This document shows positions 35,230 to 42,959 of a stretch of DNA of 64,000 nucleotides, one piece after another; the stretch's first letter is position 1, and each line of letters opens with the position of its first letter. The notes below the pieces were generated by a model, which saw only the letters and a program-made list of their open reading frames with translations, did not search any database and was not told the origin of the DNA. The DNA is from Pirellulales bacterium. Its GTDB lineage: Bacteria; Planctomycetota; Planctomycetia; Pirellulales; PALSA-1355. Location: contig JALHMI010000017.1 of the NCBI GenBank assembly GCA_022844125.1, forward strand, positions 1 to 64,000, given 5' to 3'. The position numbers and the translations under genes are program-made.

Positions 35230-36345
35230 CTAACGCTCGCGCGCCAGCGGCATGATCACGTAGCCGTAACCGTCGTCGGTCGTGCAGACCGCGGCGCTCT
35301 CGGCATCCTTCAGCTCGATCGTCACGATCTTCTCGGCGTCGAGCACTTTCAAAAAGTCGTTCAAATAACGCGGGTCGAGCATGATGGCGATCGTCGGACC
35401 GTCATGGGCAATCGGCAGTTCGACGCGCGACTGGCCCACTTCCGCCACGCGGCCACTCAGCACCAGCGTGCCAGGCTCAAAGCTGAAGTCCACGCCGCGG
35501 CTCTCTTCGCTGGTGACAATCGCCGCCTGGCGAACCGCCGAGTAGAGCGGCCCCACCGTCAGGTCCACCTTCGAGGAGCCAGTCCGCTGCGGGAACACGT
35601 CGCGCCACTTTGGGAAACGCCCCTCGACCAGTCGGCTGTAAATCGTCACCCGCGGGCTGCGAACCAGCACCTCGTTGGCCCGGGCCGCGATCTGGATCTC
35701 GGCGTCACCGTCCGATAAAGCCCGATCGATTAGCTGCATGGCCTTGGTCGGCACGATCGTCATGCTGTCGCCCGACTGATGCCCCCCTTCGCTGCGCGCG
35801 GGAACTTCCATCTTGGCGAGTCGGCGGCCGTCGGTTCCCACGGCGGTGATCTTGTCGGATCCCATCTCCAGCAGCACGCCGCCCAGGGCATAGCGGCTGC
35901 TTTCGTTGTCCGTGGCGAAGATTGTCCGGCGAATCATCTCCTTCAGCGCCCGGGCCGGCAGCTCGTGATAGGACTTCTCCGTGAAGTCCGCCACCGAGGG
36001 AAACTCTTGCGGGTTCTCACTGGGGAGCTTGAACTCGCTGCGTTCACCGCGCACCAGCGTGGACTGACCATCGGCCTCAAGGCGAAGCGTGTCGTCCGAG
36101 CTTTCGCGCAGAATCGAACCAAATCGAGCCAGCGGCAGAATCGCGCTGCCCGGCACGTCAACCTGGATGCCCGCCACCTGGATCCGAATGCCAATTTCCA
36201 GGTCCGTGGCCAGCAGGATGGCGCCCGACTCGCTGACTTCGAGCTTGATGTTCTGCAGAATGGGCTTGGGGCTGCGACTGGGGACGACGCTGGCGGCCGT
36301 TTGAAACGCGGTCAATAACTCCTGGCGATCACAGGTGACTTTCAT
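35230..36345 (-). CDS. dnaN: DNA polymerase III beta clamp
   Basis: 371 residues, normal for the family, with three clamp domains: MKVTCDRQELLTAFQTAASVVPSRSPKPIL at the start, LATDLEIGI, the second-domain signature FATDNESSRYALGGVLLE and the C-terminal GYGYVIMPLARER (the MPL end is diagnostic). It forms a ring on DNA that tethers the polymerase. The start lies beside the candidate origin, and the gene is the second in the replication cluster. Confidence 0.96.
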   Translation of the reverse strand: MKVTCDRQELLTAFQTAASVVPSRSPKPILQNIKLEVSESGAILLATDLEIGIRIQVAGIQVDVPGSAILPLARFGSILRESSDDTLRLEADGQSTLVRGERSEFKLPSENPQEFPSVADFTEKSYHELPARALKEMIRRTIFATDNESSRYALGGVLLEMGSDKITAVGTDGRRLAKMEVPARSEGGHQSGDSMTIVPTKAMQLIDRALSDGDAEIQIAARANEVLVRSPRVTIYSRLVEGRFPKWRDVFPQRTGSSKVDLTVGPLYSAVRQAAIVTSEESRGVDFSFEPGTLVLSGRVAEVGQSRVELPIAHDGPTIAIMLDPRYLNDFLKVLDAEKIVTIELKDAESAAVCTTDDGYGYVIMPLARER

Positions 36346-36467
36346 TCGTCGGAGGCCTTTACTTCCTAGTGGCGTTCTTGTTCTTACGACTTGCTATTTG
36401 TTTCGCTGACGGGCGGCGAATTGCGTCGCGGCGTCCCGCTGTGTTCTCTTATCAATTCATAGATCTT

Positions 36468-36482
36468 CAGTAGTAGCAGTAA
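36468..36482 (+). promoter_or_regulatory. Candidate DnaA-trio tract
   Basis: CAG-TAG-TAG-CAG-TAA on the plus strand, i.e. repeated 3'-(G/A)A(T/C)-5' triplets, oriented away from the DnaA boxes and next to AT-rich DNA. DnaA-trios are the elements on which DnaA assembles to open the duplex. The distance to the nearest perfect box (about 95 bases) is longer than in Bacillus. Confidence 0.4.
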
Positions 36483-36576
36483 TGACGCCGGCATGTTTTG
36501 TCGATTGCCGGTTGCGTTCACGAGGTTAGCGCGTTGTGGGACGCGATTTAGCTGCTACTGATGGCTCGCCAGAGGC

Positions 36577-36585
36577 TGTGGATAA
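36577..36585 (-). promoter_or_regulatory. DnaA box, perfect consensus
   Basis: TGTGGATAA on the plus strand, equal to TTATCCACA on the minus strand, in the dnaA-dnaN intergenic region. Confidence 0.85.
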
Positions 36586-36711
36586 CTTGTTGTTGGAAGG
36601 TTGTGGGAGCGTCTGGCGGCAGTCGATGGTTTCATGTCGTTCTCAGGGTTTGCCGCTGACTTGTCGATGGTTGTTGGTTACTGGCCGAATCGCCAACATT
36701 TCAGCAACACG

Positions 36712-36720
36712 TTTTCCACA
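36712..36720 (+). promoter_or_regulatory. DnaA box, one mismatch
   Basis: TTTTCCACA, one base off TTATCCACA, located 39 bases from the dnaA stop codon inside the candidate origin and in opposite orientation to the perfect box. Confidence 0.6.
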
Positions 36721-36758
36721 TGATCACTGCTTTCACAGGGTCGCCGGCAGGTGCGTGA

Positions 36759-37949
36759 TCAAGCCGAGGTCAGGCTGCGCCGCACGTCGGCCACCGCTTG
36801 CCGCACGGCAACGTCGCGGGTCAGCAGCTTTTCGGTCCGCCGGCAGCCATGCAGCACGGTCGTATGGTCGCGGCCGCCGAAGTACTCGCCAATTTCGCTC
36901 AGGCTGGCCGGCGTCAATTGCCGAGCCAGGTACATCGCCACGCAGCGGGCCGCCACGAGCGAGCGCTGACGTTGCGGGCTCCTCAGATCCGCCAGCTTGA
37001 GCCCAAAATGCCGGGCCACCAGCCGAGCGATTTCGCGCACAGTGGGTGCCGATTCCGAATTACGATGTTCAACCAGATTGCGCAACTGCCGCGAGTCGAC
37101 CTGCTCGCTTGAGGCCAGCTTTCCAGTCACGCGGGCAGCCAGCTCAAGCTCGGCAATCGCGGCAACCAGCGCCGGTACGCCACCGGGCACCGCGGCCGCC
37201 AGCTTGTCGAGCACCTGTCGCGAAAGGGGCAAACCGCGCCCCTCGGCCAGGCTTTCCAGAATCGCCCGGCGGGTCGCCTGCGATGGCAGCGCCAGGGGCA
37301 CAGCAAGCGCCGCGCTCAGCCGGCTGCGCAAGGCGGCACAGAGCCCCTGCCATTGGGTCGGCAGGCTCCGCGCCGTCAGGACCACGCGCGCCTCGCGATC
37401 GGCCAGCGCATCGAGCAACAGCAACAACTCCTGCTGCACGGCCGGCTTGCTCGCCAGCTCGCCGAGATTCTCCAGGACCAGCAGATCGGCGCGGTGCAGT
37501 CGATCGCGCCACTCCTCGAGTCGACCGGCTGACAGTGCCGCGGCATATTCGCGGGCGAAATCAGCGCCCGTGCAGTACTCGACCGCGGCCTGCGGAAATC
37601 GCTCACGCCACCACTCGGCCAGGCCATGCGCCAGGTGCGATTTGCCGCTGCCGTGCGGGCCATAGATCAACAGTGGGTTGAACGGCACGGCCCCGTCGAA
37701 GGGAGCTTGCCCACCTTCGAGCAGCAGGCCAAGCGTGCGTGCCGCCAGCAGGTTTTCACTGCCTGCGACAAAACTGCCTGCGACGAAGCTGCCTGCGATT
37801 AAGGGATCGGCGTTCTCACCTGCGGCGGTCCTGTTGGCAGGACGCCTGCCGGAGCGCGCGCGATTCGAGTTCGCCGCGCTGCCGGTCAAAGGGATGGTAA
37901 AAATGCCGTCTGCCACCGTGGGTCCGTCCCCGCCAAAAAGTGCGTTCAA
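36759..37949 (-). CDS. dnaA: Divergent DnaA replication initiator lacking domain I
   Basis: Up to 396 residues. The frame opens at TTG 37949 directly after an in-frame TGA, so the DnaB-binding domain I cannot be encoded; the exact start (TTG, a later GTG or TTG) is uncertain. Domain III begins at FVAGSENLLAARTL and has Walker A GPHGSGKS (97-104). Its Walker B reads DLLVLEN where most DnaA proteins have DLLLIDD, so a key acidic pair is altered. Domain IV carries the DnaA signature GGRDHTTVLHGCRRTEKLL, which binds DnaA boxes. A threefold AGSFV repeat lies at the domain II/III border. The gene adjoins the candidate origin and heads the dnaN-dciA-gyrB direction of transcription. Confidence 0.9.
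   Translation of the reverse strand: MNALFGGDGPTVADGIFTIPLTGSAANSNRARSGRRPANRTAAGENADPLIAGSFVAGSFVAGSENLLAARTLGLLLEGGQAPFDGAVPFNPLLIYGPHGSGKSHLAHGLAEWWRERFPQAAVEYCTGADFAREYAAALSAGRLEEWRDRLHRADLLVLENLGELASKPAVQQELLLLLDALADREARVVLTARSLPTQWQGLCAALRSRLSAALAVPLALPSQATRRAILESLAEGRGLPLSRQVLDKLAAAVPGGVPALVAAIAELELAARVTGKLASSEQVDSRQLRNLVEHRNSESAPTVREIARLVARHFGLKLADLRSPQRQRSLVAARCVAMYLARQLTPASLSEIGEYFGGRDHTTVLHGCRRTEKLLTRDVAVRQAVADVRRSLTSA
37758..37802 (-). repeat. Three 15-bp tandem repeats within dnaA
   Basis: Units 37758-37772, 37773-37787 and 37788-37802 differ at few bases and encode AGSFV, AGSFV and a variant (IAGS, read in reverse order) at the start of the DnaA ATPase domain. They duplicate the conserved FVAGSEN entry motif. 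Confidence 0.85.
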
Positions 37950-38624
37950 TCAGGCCCGAAATTGGGCTCGATTCGCAACCCAAATTGTAGCGAATTTTGG
38001 GTGTTTCGGCGAGGTGGCAAAGTCCTTTTCCGGCCGGGAATTCCGCGGCAAAAACGGCCCCAAAAAGGGTCGCTCCGGCAGGACCATCAGGTCGGCAAGC
38101 GAAGGGCTCGAACTGGGCCCACTGGCCATCCCACGCGGGGAGCCACTCGGCAACAAAAAAAGGCCGAGCCTGATGGGGAGTCAGGCTCGGCCCGGGGTGG
38201 GAGATCGCGAGGTGGGATCGATCGAATGCGGTCGCGGAGGGCTAGGCGGGAGGACGCGGCGCTGCCTGGGGGAAAGGCTTCGCCCGCGCCACTATGGAAA
38301 CCGATCGCGGGGAGTTCTCGTTCGTGACTTCACTCACCGACAGGCCCTTCAGCTTCGCTAGTTGCTTCGCTGCGTCCTGTCCGCACAACAGTCATCGACG
38401 CTACGACCGCGCTGCTGCAAAAGGAAATCGCTTTGCGCCACAACCGGCAGAGGCGGACAACTTTTCCCAGCTTCCGCCCCGGCGCAGCGGCCCCCGCCGT
38501 TCGCCCTCCAGCATGCTCGGGTCGCACGTTCCTGGTAAACTCTGCGGGCGTGCGGCATATGCTAGCGGCCCCGATAGCCGCGGTCTGCGGCCGGCAAACT
38601 CTTCCAATCCCAACCAGGCGCACC
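37950..38624. other. Intergenic region upstream of dnaA and of the oxidoreductase gene
   Basis: 675 bases without a supported gene. Near its left end a TACAAT -10-like hexamer on the minus strand (complement of 37984-37989) could serve dnaA, but no good -35 partner was found. A strong minus-strand terminator lies at 38154-38192. The remaining 400 bases contain open frames without ribosome sites or recognisable protein sequence. Confidence 0.5.
38154..38192 (-). terminator. Rho-independent terminator (minus strand) upstream of dnaA
   Basis: A perfect 12-bp stem (38162-38173 with 38181-38192), 7-base loop, followed on the minus strand by seven T residues. It lies about 205 bases before the dnaA start. 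No minus-strand gene ends just before it, so it either insulates dnaA from antisense readthrough or acts as a leader attenuator if the dnaA promoter is further upstream. Confidence 0.8.
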
Positions 38625-39749
38625 ATGAACGGCACCGCCGGCCAGCTCGACTTTGACCTGAACATCCTGCCACAGCTCCCCCAATCGCGCGAGCTGGGCA
38701 TCGGCTGTATCGGCGCCGGCTTCATCATGGCCGATTGCCAACTCGTCGCTTACCGCCAGGCAGGCTTCAATGTTCGGGCCATCAGCTCGCGCAGCCCAGC
38801 ACGAGCGCGGGAAGTGGCCGCGCGTCACGCGATCCCGAAAGTCTATGCGACTTACCAAGAGCTGCTGGCCGATCGCGAGGTGCAGGTGGTTGACGTCGCC
38901 GTGCCACCGGACGTGCAGCTCTCGGTGATCGAAGAGATCGTGAAGCATTCCGATCACGTGCGCGGCATCCTCGCGCAAAAACCGCTCGGTGCGAATTTCG
39001 CTCAAGCTCGGCGGATCGTGGAGCTGTGCCAGGCCGCTGGCATTGCACTGGCCGTAAACCAGAACATGAGGTTTGATCAATCGGTCCGCGCTTGCAAGAC
39101 ACTGCTCGAGCGCGGCGAGCTCGGCGAGCCGGTGCTGGCCACGATCGACATGCGCGCCATCCCGCACTGGATGCCCTGGCAGGAGCGGCAAGGCTGGGTC
39201 ACCCTGCGAATCATGAGCATCCATCACCTGGACACCTTCCGCTATTGGTTCGGCGACCCCGTGCGCGTGTACGCCAGCGTCCGTCCCGACCCGCGCACCA
39301 GCCGGCAGTTTGCCCATGAAGACGGGATTGCGCTGTATATCCTCGAGTACGCCAGCGGCCTCAGGGCCACCAGTTGCGACGACGTCTGGGCGGGCCCCGC
39401 GCGCGAAGGCGCCGCCAGCGAGATCGGCATTCGCTACCGCGTGGAAGGTACTGAAGGCATGGCGCTCGGTACCATCGGCTGGCCCAAGTATCCCGAACGC
39501 TCGCCGAGCACGCTCGACTTTACGACCACCCAGCGCGGGCCCGATTGGCTGCGACCGCGCTGGGACGTGGTGTGGTTTCCGGATGCATTCGTCGGTCCGA
39601 TGGCCGAGCTGCTTTGTGCGCTCGAAGAAGGCCGCGCCAGCGCGCTCGACGGCCGCGACAATCTGCGCACGATGGCCCTGGTCGAAGCCTGCTACCAATC
39701 GGCCCGCGAACACCGCGCAGTCGAGCCGGACGAAATCTTCAACTCCTAG
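38625..39749 (+). CDS. Gfo/Idh/MocA-family oxidoreductase (cytosolic)
   Basis: 374 residues from ATG 38625. The N-terminal Rossmann fold starts [17 protein letters not shown] and continues [22 protein letters not shown]. The family lysine motif appears as [14 protein letters not shown] (normally EKP, here QKP), and [17 protein letters not shown] supplies the catalytic His/Asp region. No signal peptide, unlike the second family member in this window. It should use NAD(P) to oxidise or reduce a sugar, inositol or related polyol; the substrate is unknown. It is followed after 20 bases by the DUF421 gene, so a shared transcript is possible. Confidence 0.85.
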   Translation: MNGTAGQLDFDLNILPQLPQSRELGIGCIGAGFIMADCQLVAYRQAGFNVRAISSRSPARAREVAARHAIPKVYATYQELLADREVQVVDVAVPPDVQLSVIEEIVKHSDHVRGILAQKPLGANFAQARRIVELCQAAGIALAVNQNMRFDQSVRACKTLLERGELGEPVLATIDMRAIPHWMPWQERQGWVTLRIMSIHHLDTFRYWFGDPVRVYASVRPDPRTSRQFAHEDGIALYILEYASGLRATSCDDVWAGPAREGAASEIGIRYRVEGTEGMALGTIGWPKYPERSPSTLDFTTTQRGPDWLRPRWDVVWFPDAFVGPMAELLCALEEGRASALDGRDNLRTMALVEACYQSAREHRAVEPDEIFNS

Positions 39750-39769
39750 TTCACGAGGAACGGCTGCCG

Positions 39770-40342
39770 ATGTGGACCGACATGTTCGATCTCGACCTGC
39801 CCGTGTGGGAGAAGATCATCCGGGCGATCATCATCTACTTGTTCCTGATCCTAGGCTTTCGCCTGGCGGGCAAGCGCGAGCTCGCGCAGCTCAACGCGAT
39901 GGACCTGGTGGTGCTGCTGTTGATCTCGAACACGGTGCAGAACTCGATCATTGGGAACGACAACACGGTGACCGGCGGCGTGATCGGCGCGACGACACTC
40001 TTGATCGCCAACTACCTCACGGTCCGGTTCCTGTTTGCCCATCCCAAGTTCGATCGCCTGATCGAAGGTTCGCCCACGGTGCTGATGGCCGAGGGGCATC
40101 TGAATCGCGAGGCGATGCAGAAGGAACTCGTCACGCGCACCGAGTTGCAGGTGGCGGCGCATCGCCAGGGCTTCGGCTCGCTCGGCGAAGTGGAGCAGGC
40201 GGTGCTCGAACCGAGCGGCGTGATCTCGTTCATTGGGAAGGACCCAACGCCCACCGAGGCACTGCGCGAAGAAATCGTCGCCAGGCTCGATGAGCTGACC
40301 CGGCAGCTCGACCAGCTCAGGACGCTTGTCGAACGCCGCTAG
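39770..40342 (+). CDS. DUF421 (YetF-like) membrane protein
   Basis: 190 residues from ATG 39770, with GAGGAA ten bases upstream. The pattern of the DUF421/YetF family is seen: two to three N-terminal transmembrane helices (IIRAIIIYLFLILGFRLAGKREL, MDLVVLLLISNTVQNSIIG, VIGATTLLIANYLTVRFLF) followed by the cytosolic domain with RLIEGSPTVLMAEGHLNREAM. A C-terminal amphipathic or coiled-coil segment (LDELTRQLDQLRTLVE) is extra. The family's role is not established (YetF relatives link to spore membrane and stress). Proximity to the upstream oxidoreductase is probably co-transcription only. Confidence 0.85.
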   Translation: MWTDMFDLDLPVWEKIIRAIIIYLFLILGFRLAGKRELAQLNAMDLVVLLLISNTVQNSIIGNDNTVTGGVIGATTLLIANYLTVRFLFAHPKFDRLIEGSPTVLMAEGHLNREAMQKELVTRTELQVAAHRQGFGSLGEVEQAVLEPSGVISFIGKDPTPTEALREEIVARLDELTRQLDQLRTLVERR

Positions 40343-40444
40343 CAGCCACCGGACACGCATCTCGCTGCCGAAATGGCGCAATACGGCACACCCTTTGCTT
40401 TCTCTTCTTGCACGTGCTCATCTCCTGACCCCGAAGCTGCCAAC

Positions 40445-40990
40445 ATGACCGAACGAGCCAAGTCGTTTCAAGGTTTTCCGCGAGATTTGCGGCCGCCGTC
40501 CCCTGCGCGGACCCGACCGGCTGCCGCCACAAACGATGCTCAGTGGACGCGGAATCACGTCCATCAACTTGCCCGCTGGATGGACACCGCCTTTGAAGTG
40601 CCGATTCTCCGCTGGCGGTTCGGGCTCGATGCCTTGATCGGTTTGGTGCCGGGGGTTGGTGACGCGGCGACCACGGTGGTGGCAATCTATATCGTGGGAT
40701 TGGCCGCCAAGATCGGGATGCCCCGCGTGACGGTCGCCCGGATGGCTTTGAATGTGGCCATCGACATGCTCGTCGGCGCGGTCCCCTTCGTGGGAGACCT
40801 ATTCGATGTGTGGTGGAAAGCGAACCACCGCAATGCCACGTTGCTGGCAAACCGCCTGGCCGAAAGCCCGCCCCTCGCTCGCAAGGCTCGGACGGGCGAC
40901 TGGCTGTTCGTGGGCGGCGTGGTGTTGGTGCTCGCGCTACTGTTCGTCGGCATCGTCGCAGTCGCGGCGCTACTGTTTGCGGCGCTGTGA
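40445..40990 (+). CDS. DUF4112 membrane protein
   Basis: 181 residues from ATG 40445; the 24 in-frame codons upstream look non-coding. The DUF4112 core is recognisable: LARWMDTAFEVPILRWRFGLDALIGLVPGVGDAATT, then MALNVAIDMLVGAVPFVGDLFDVWWKANHRN, i.e. two Gly-rich hydrophobic GxVPxxGD motifs. A final transmembrane helix (WLFVGGVVLVLALLFVGIVAVAALL) ends the protein. The function of this family is unknown. It lies convergent to the serine protease gene. Confidence 0.85.
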   Translation: MTERAKSFQGFPRDLRPPSPARTRPAAATNDAQWTRNHVHQLARWMDTAFEVPILRWRFGLDALIGLVPGVGDAATTVVAIYIVGLAAKIGMPRVTVARMALNVAIDMLVGAVPFVGDLFDVWWKANHRNATLLANRLAESPPLARKARTGDWLFVGGVVLVLALLFVGIVAVAALLFAAL

Positions 40991-41004
40991 AACCTGGCGA
41001 CGGG

Positions 41005-41928
41005 TTAGCCCTTCCGCCGGCGGTAGCGGCGCAAGCTTTCCGCACCCAAGGCCAGCAGCCCCAGACCTGCGATGCTAAACGTCGCAGGCTCAGGCACAAG
41101 CATCGTCTGGGCAATCCACTCTGCGTGACCTGCGAGCCGCGTAGCGCCCATCGCATCGCCGTATCCGCCGTTGATGCCATCGCCATTGACGAGCACAAAT
41201 ACCGAGATCGCGGCAAGCTGCGGACCGCTGCCAAAGTCGACGAACACGCCGCCGCCGCTATCCCCTGAGGCCACCAGCATCTCGAGCGCTGTGGGAGTCG
41301 AAGAACCCCAGGTGCTGTACGCCGCCGAGTCCGGATTATCGAAATCGCTCAGCACGACGTTCGAGGACCAGAGGGGATTGAACGCATTGGCCGTGATGTC
41401 GAGAGCGTTGGTTCCGCCGCGCTTGGCCGAGGACGAAACGGTCGAGCCGGTCGAGCCCGTACCCGTGGCGCCAAAGCCGACGAAGGTGCCGTCCTCGCCG
41501 ATCTCGCCGCCTCCGGTGTAGAGGCCCGAAGGCGTGACATTGGAGACCGCGGCGCTCAGGCGCACCAGTGCCAGATCGTTGCCGTTCGTGGATGCGCCGG
41601 CAACATAGCCGGGATGCACGAAGATCTCATCGGCCAGGTAGTTGTTGCCGCCCACGGTGAAACGCACATTCTGCGGTGTGCCAGCCAGGTAGTGCGAGTT
41701 GACGTTGTGCGCGGCCGTCAGGTACCAACTGTCGCCGATCAGGACGCCGCTGCCGGAACCACCGCTGGAGGTGAACGTGACGCGGCCGACGGGATCGTAC
41801 TGGGCATTCGCACCCAGCGAGAGATAGTTTGCATCCGCCACATCGTGCCGGATAACAGCAGCCAGAGAGCTGCCAACAAGAAGAAAGGAAGCCAGTGCCG
41901 CCGTGACGGCAAGTGTTCGCAACCTCAT
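41005..41928 (-). CDS. Trypsin-like serine protease with PEP-CTERM anchor
   Basis: 307 residues. After a signal peptide (LAVTAALASFLLVGSSLAA) comes a chymotrypsin fold with the catalytic triad H74 (LTAAHNVN), D118 (NGNDLALVRL) and S224 (ASGDSGGGVF). The C-terminus is a PEP-CTERM sorting signal: VPEP at 278-281, a hydrophobic helix (IAGLGLLALG) and a basic tail RRYRRRKG, which is normally processed by an exosortase. It should be an exported, envelope- or matrix-associated protease. AGAGGAG is a strong ribosome site nine bases before the start, and a good promoter lies 83 bases upstream. No exosortase gene is in the window. Confidence 0.9.
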   Translation of the reverse strand: MRLRTLAVTAALASFLLVGSSLAAVIRHDVADANYLSLGANAQYDPVGRVTFTSSGGSGSGVLIGDSWYLTAAHNVNSHYLAGTPQNVRFTVGGNNYLADEIFVHPGYVAGASTNGNDLALVRLSAAVSNVTPSGLYTGGGEIGEDGTFVGFGATGTGSTGSTVSSSAKRGGTNALDITANAFNPLWSSNVVLSDFDNPDSAAYSTWGSSTPTALEMLVASGDSGGGVFVDFGSGPQLAAISVFVLVNGDGINGGYGDAMGATRLAGHAEWIAQTMLVPEPATFSIAGLGLLALGAESLRRYRRRKG

Positions 41929-42010
41929 TAGCGGACTCCTCTAGCCAGTGCGTCGGCAGGTGAACCCCGCGCCAAGAAGGGCCATGCCATGCGCAAACGC
42001 GGTAGGCTGG

Positions 42011-42039
42011 ATGATAATTCGAAAAGCCACGGAATTCAA
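42011..42039 (-). promoter_or_regulatory. Predicted promoter of the PEP-CTERM protease
   Basis: Read on the minus strand: TTGAAT (42039-42034), a 17-base spacer, and TATCAT (42016-42011). The -10 is one base from consensus. It predicts a leader of about 75 bases before the start at 41928. Confidence 0.6.
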
Positions 42040-42303
42040 GAATTTATCTCGAACGGCTGCCGCAACTCGTTTTTTTGAAGGAAACCAGGCACATCGCTGG
42101 CACAAGTCTCGCTCAGCCTGCTGCCGATCATTCCGGCCCAGCACAAATTCGCCCACCGCGCGCAGGTGGCGACGAACCGTTGCTGTAGGTTGTTGGGCGC
42201 GGCGAGGGGTGCTTTTCGTCGCAAATCGCAGGCGAGCTTGGTAGCCCCGGCGCAGGTTGGGCCGTTGGCCCACGTTCCGCATGCCCGCAGCGCTCACGCC
42301 GCC

Positions 42304-42564
42304 TTACGCCATCGAGTACATCCCCTGCCCCGCGCGCTTCAGCTTCCCTTGCTTCACCAGCTCTTCCCACACCGCGCGCGGATACTGATCGGGCGGCGTA
42401 ATGCCCGCGATCGACGAGTTGCCGCCAGAGCTCATCGGGCTACGGCCGATCCGCGAAGCGTCGTCGAGCTGCGTGAGCTTGAGCCGCTTTTTGAAGGCCT
42501 TGTAGGCGGCTTTGCAGACTTCGGGCGAGGGAGCGTCTTCGGCAGGTTGTGGCGTGTCGGTCAT
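42304..42564 (-). CDS. Small conserved hypothetical protein
   Basis: 86 residues, start preceded by GAGGAA at good distance. It is charged and soluble, with an acidic N-terminal stretch (TPQPAEDAPSPEVC) and a conserved-looking C-terminal helix pair: AYKAFKKRLKLTQLDDASRI, then SIAGITPPDQYPRAVWEELVKQGKL. I recall similar short proteins from other planctomycetes, without a known function. There is no operon partner. Confidence 0.7.
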   Translation of the reverse strand: MTDTPQPAEDAPSPEVCKAAYKAFKKRLKLTQLDDASRIGRSPMSSGGNSSIAGITPPDQYPRAVWEELVKQGKLKRAGQGMYSMA

Positions 42565-42633
42565 GGTGGTATTCCTCGAGCAAAAGGCGAAGCACGCATC
42601 TTACCGGGCTCATACGCGCGCGGCTACAGGCGG

Positions 42634-42873
42634 TCAGTTGATCCTGTCATGAGGAGTTCGTGCCCGTCGCACACGCCAGTATCGAACTACTTCGACGCAT
42701 CCTAAAGCTGCCAGCCCACCAACAACGAATCCTGCGATCATACACAGCACCCGCCACTCACCGGGTTGTCTCGGGTTGTCGAGCCGTATGATCTCGGACA
42801 CAGCGACGCCTGCGTACGCTCCGGCAACGCACCCGCAGAACGCCGCAATTGCGATGATCGTGAGCCGTTTCAT
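42634..42873 (-). CDS. Small two-helix membrane protein
   Basis: 79 residues. Two hydrophobic helices (LTIIAIAAFCGCVAGAYAGV and VLCMIAGFVVGGLAALGCV) are separated by a short polar loop, and a basic C-terminal tail (RYWRVRRARTPHDRI) suggests the C-terminus is inside. There is no strong ribosome site and no recognised family. It lies between the EF-G terminator and the small gene above and could be real or chance; the composition favours real. Confidence 0.5.
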   Translation of the reverse strand: MKRLTIIAIAAFCGCVAGAYAGVAVSEIIRLDNPRQPGEWRVLCMIAGFVVGGLAALGCVEVVRYWRVRRARTPHDRIN

Positions 42874-42891
42874 GCCACCATTCTACCGCGC

Positions 42892-42927
42892 AAAAAAAAG
42901 CTCCGGCCAGCGAACTGACCGGAGCTT
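42892..42927 (-). terminator. Rho-independent terminator of fusA
   Basis: Stem AAGCTCCGG (42898-42906) with CCGGAGCTT (42919-42927), 12-base loop, followed on the minus strand by eight T residues. It is 33 bases downstream of the EF-G stop. Confidence 0.85.
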
Positions 42928-42959
42928 GGTTGGTTACATGTGGAAGAAGCGTCAGACGC

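Larger units (their letters stand above)
36346..36758. other. Candidate chromosomal origin of replication (oriC)
   Basis: A 413-base non-coding region between dnaA and dnaN, the classical origin site. It holds a perfect DnaA box (36577-36585), a one-mismatch box (36712-36720), two weaker TGTGG-core sites at 36535-36543 and 36602-36610 in the same orientation as the perfect box, and a repeated-trinucleotide tract (36468-36482) beside an AT-rich segment (about 36448-36470). Read on the minus strand, the order is boxes, GC-rich spacer, trios, AT-rich stretch, the layout of bacterial unwinding elements. Confidence 0.7.

Noticed and set aside
38294-38620. Small open frames between the dnaA upstream terminator and the oxidoreductase
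   Set aside because: No start signals; the proteins are rich in Arg/Pro/Ser as expected from out-of-frame GC-rich DNA.
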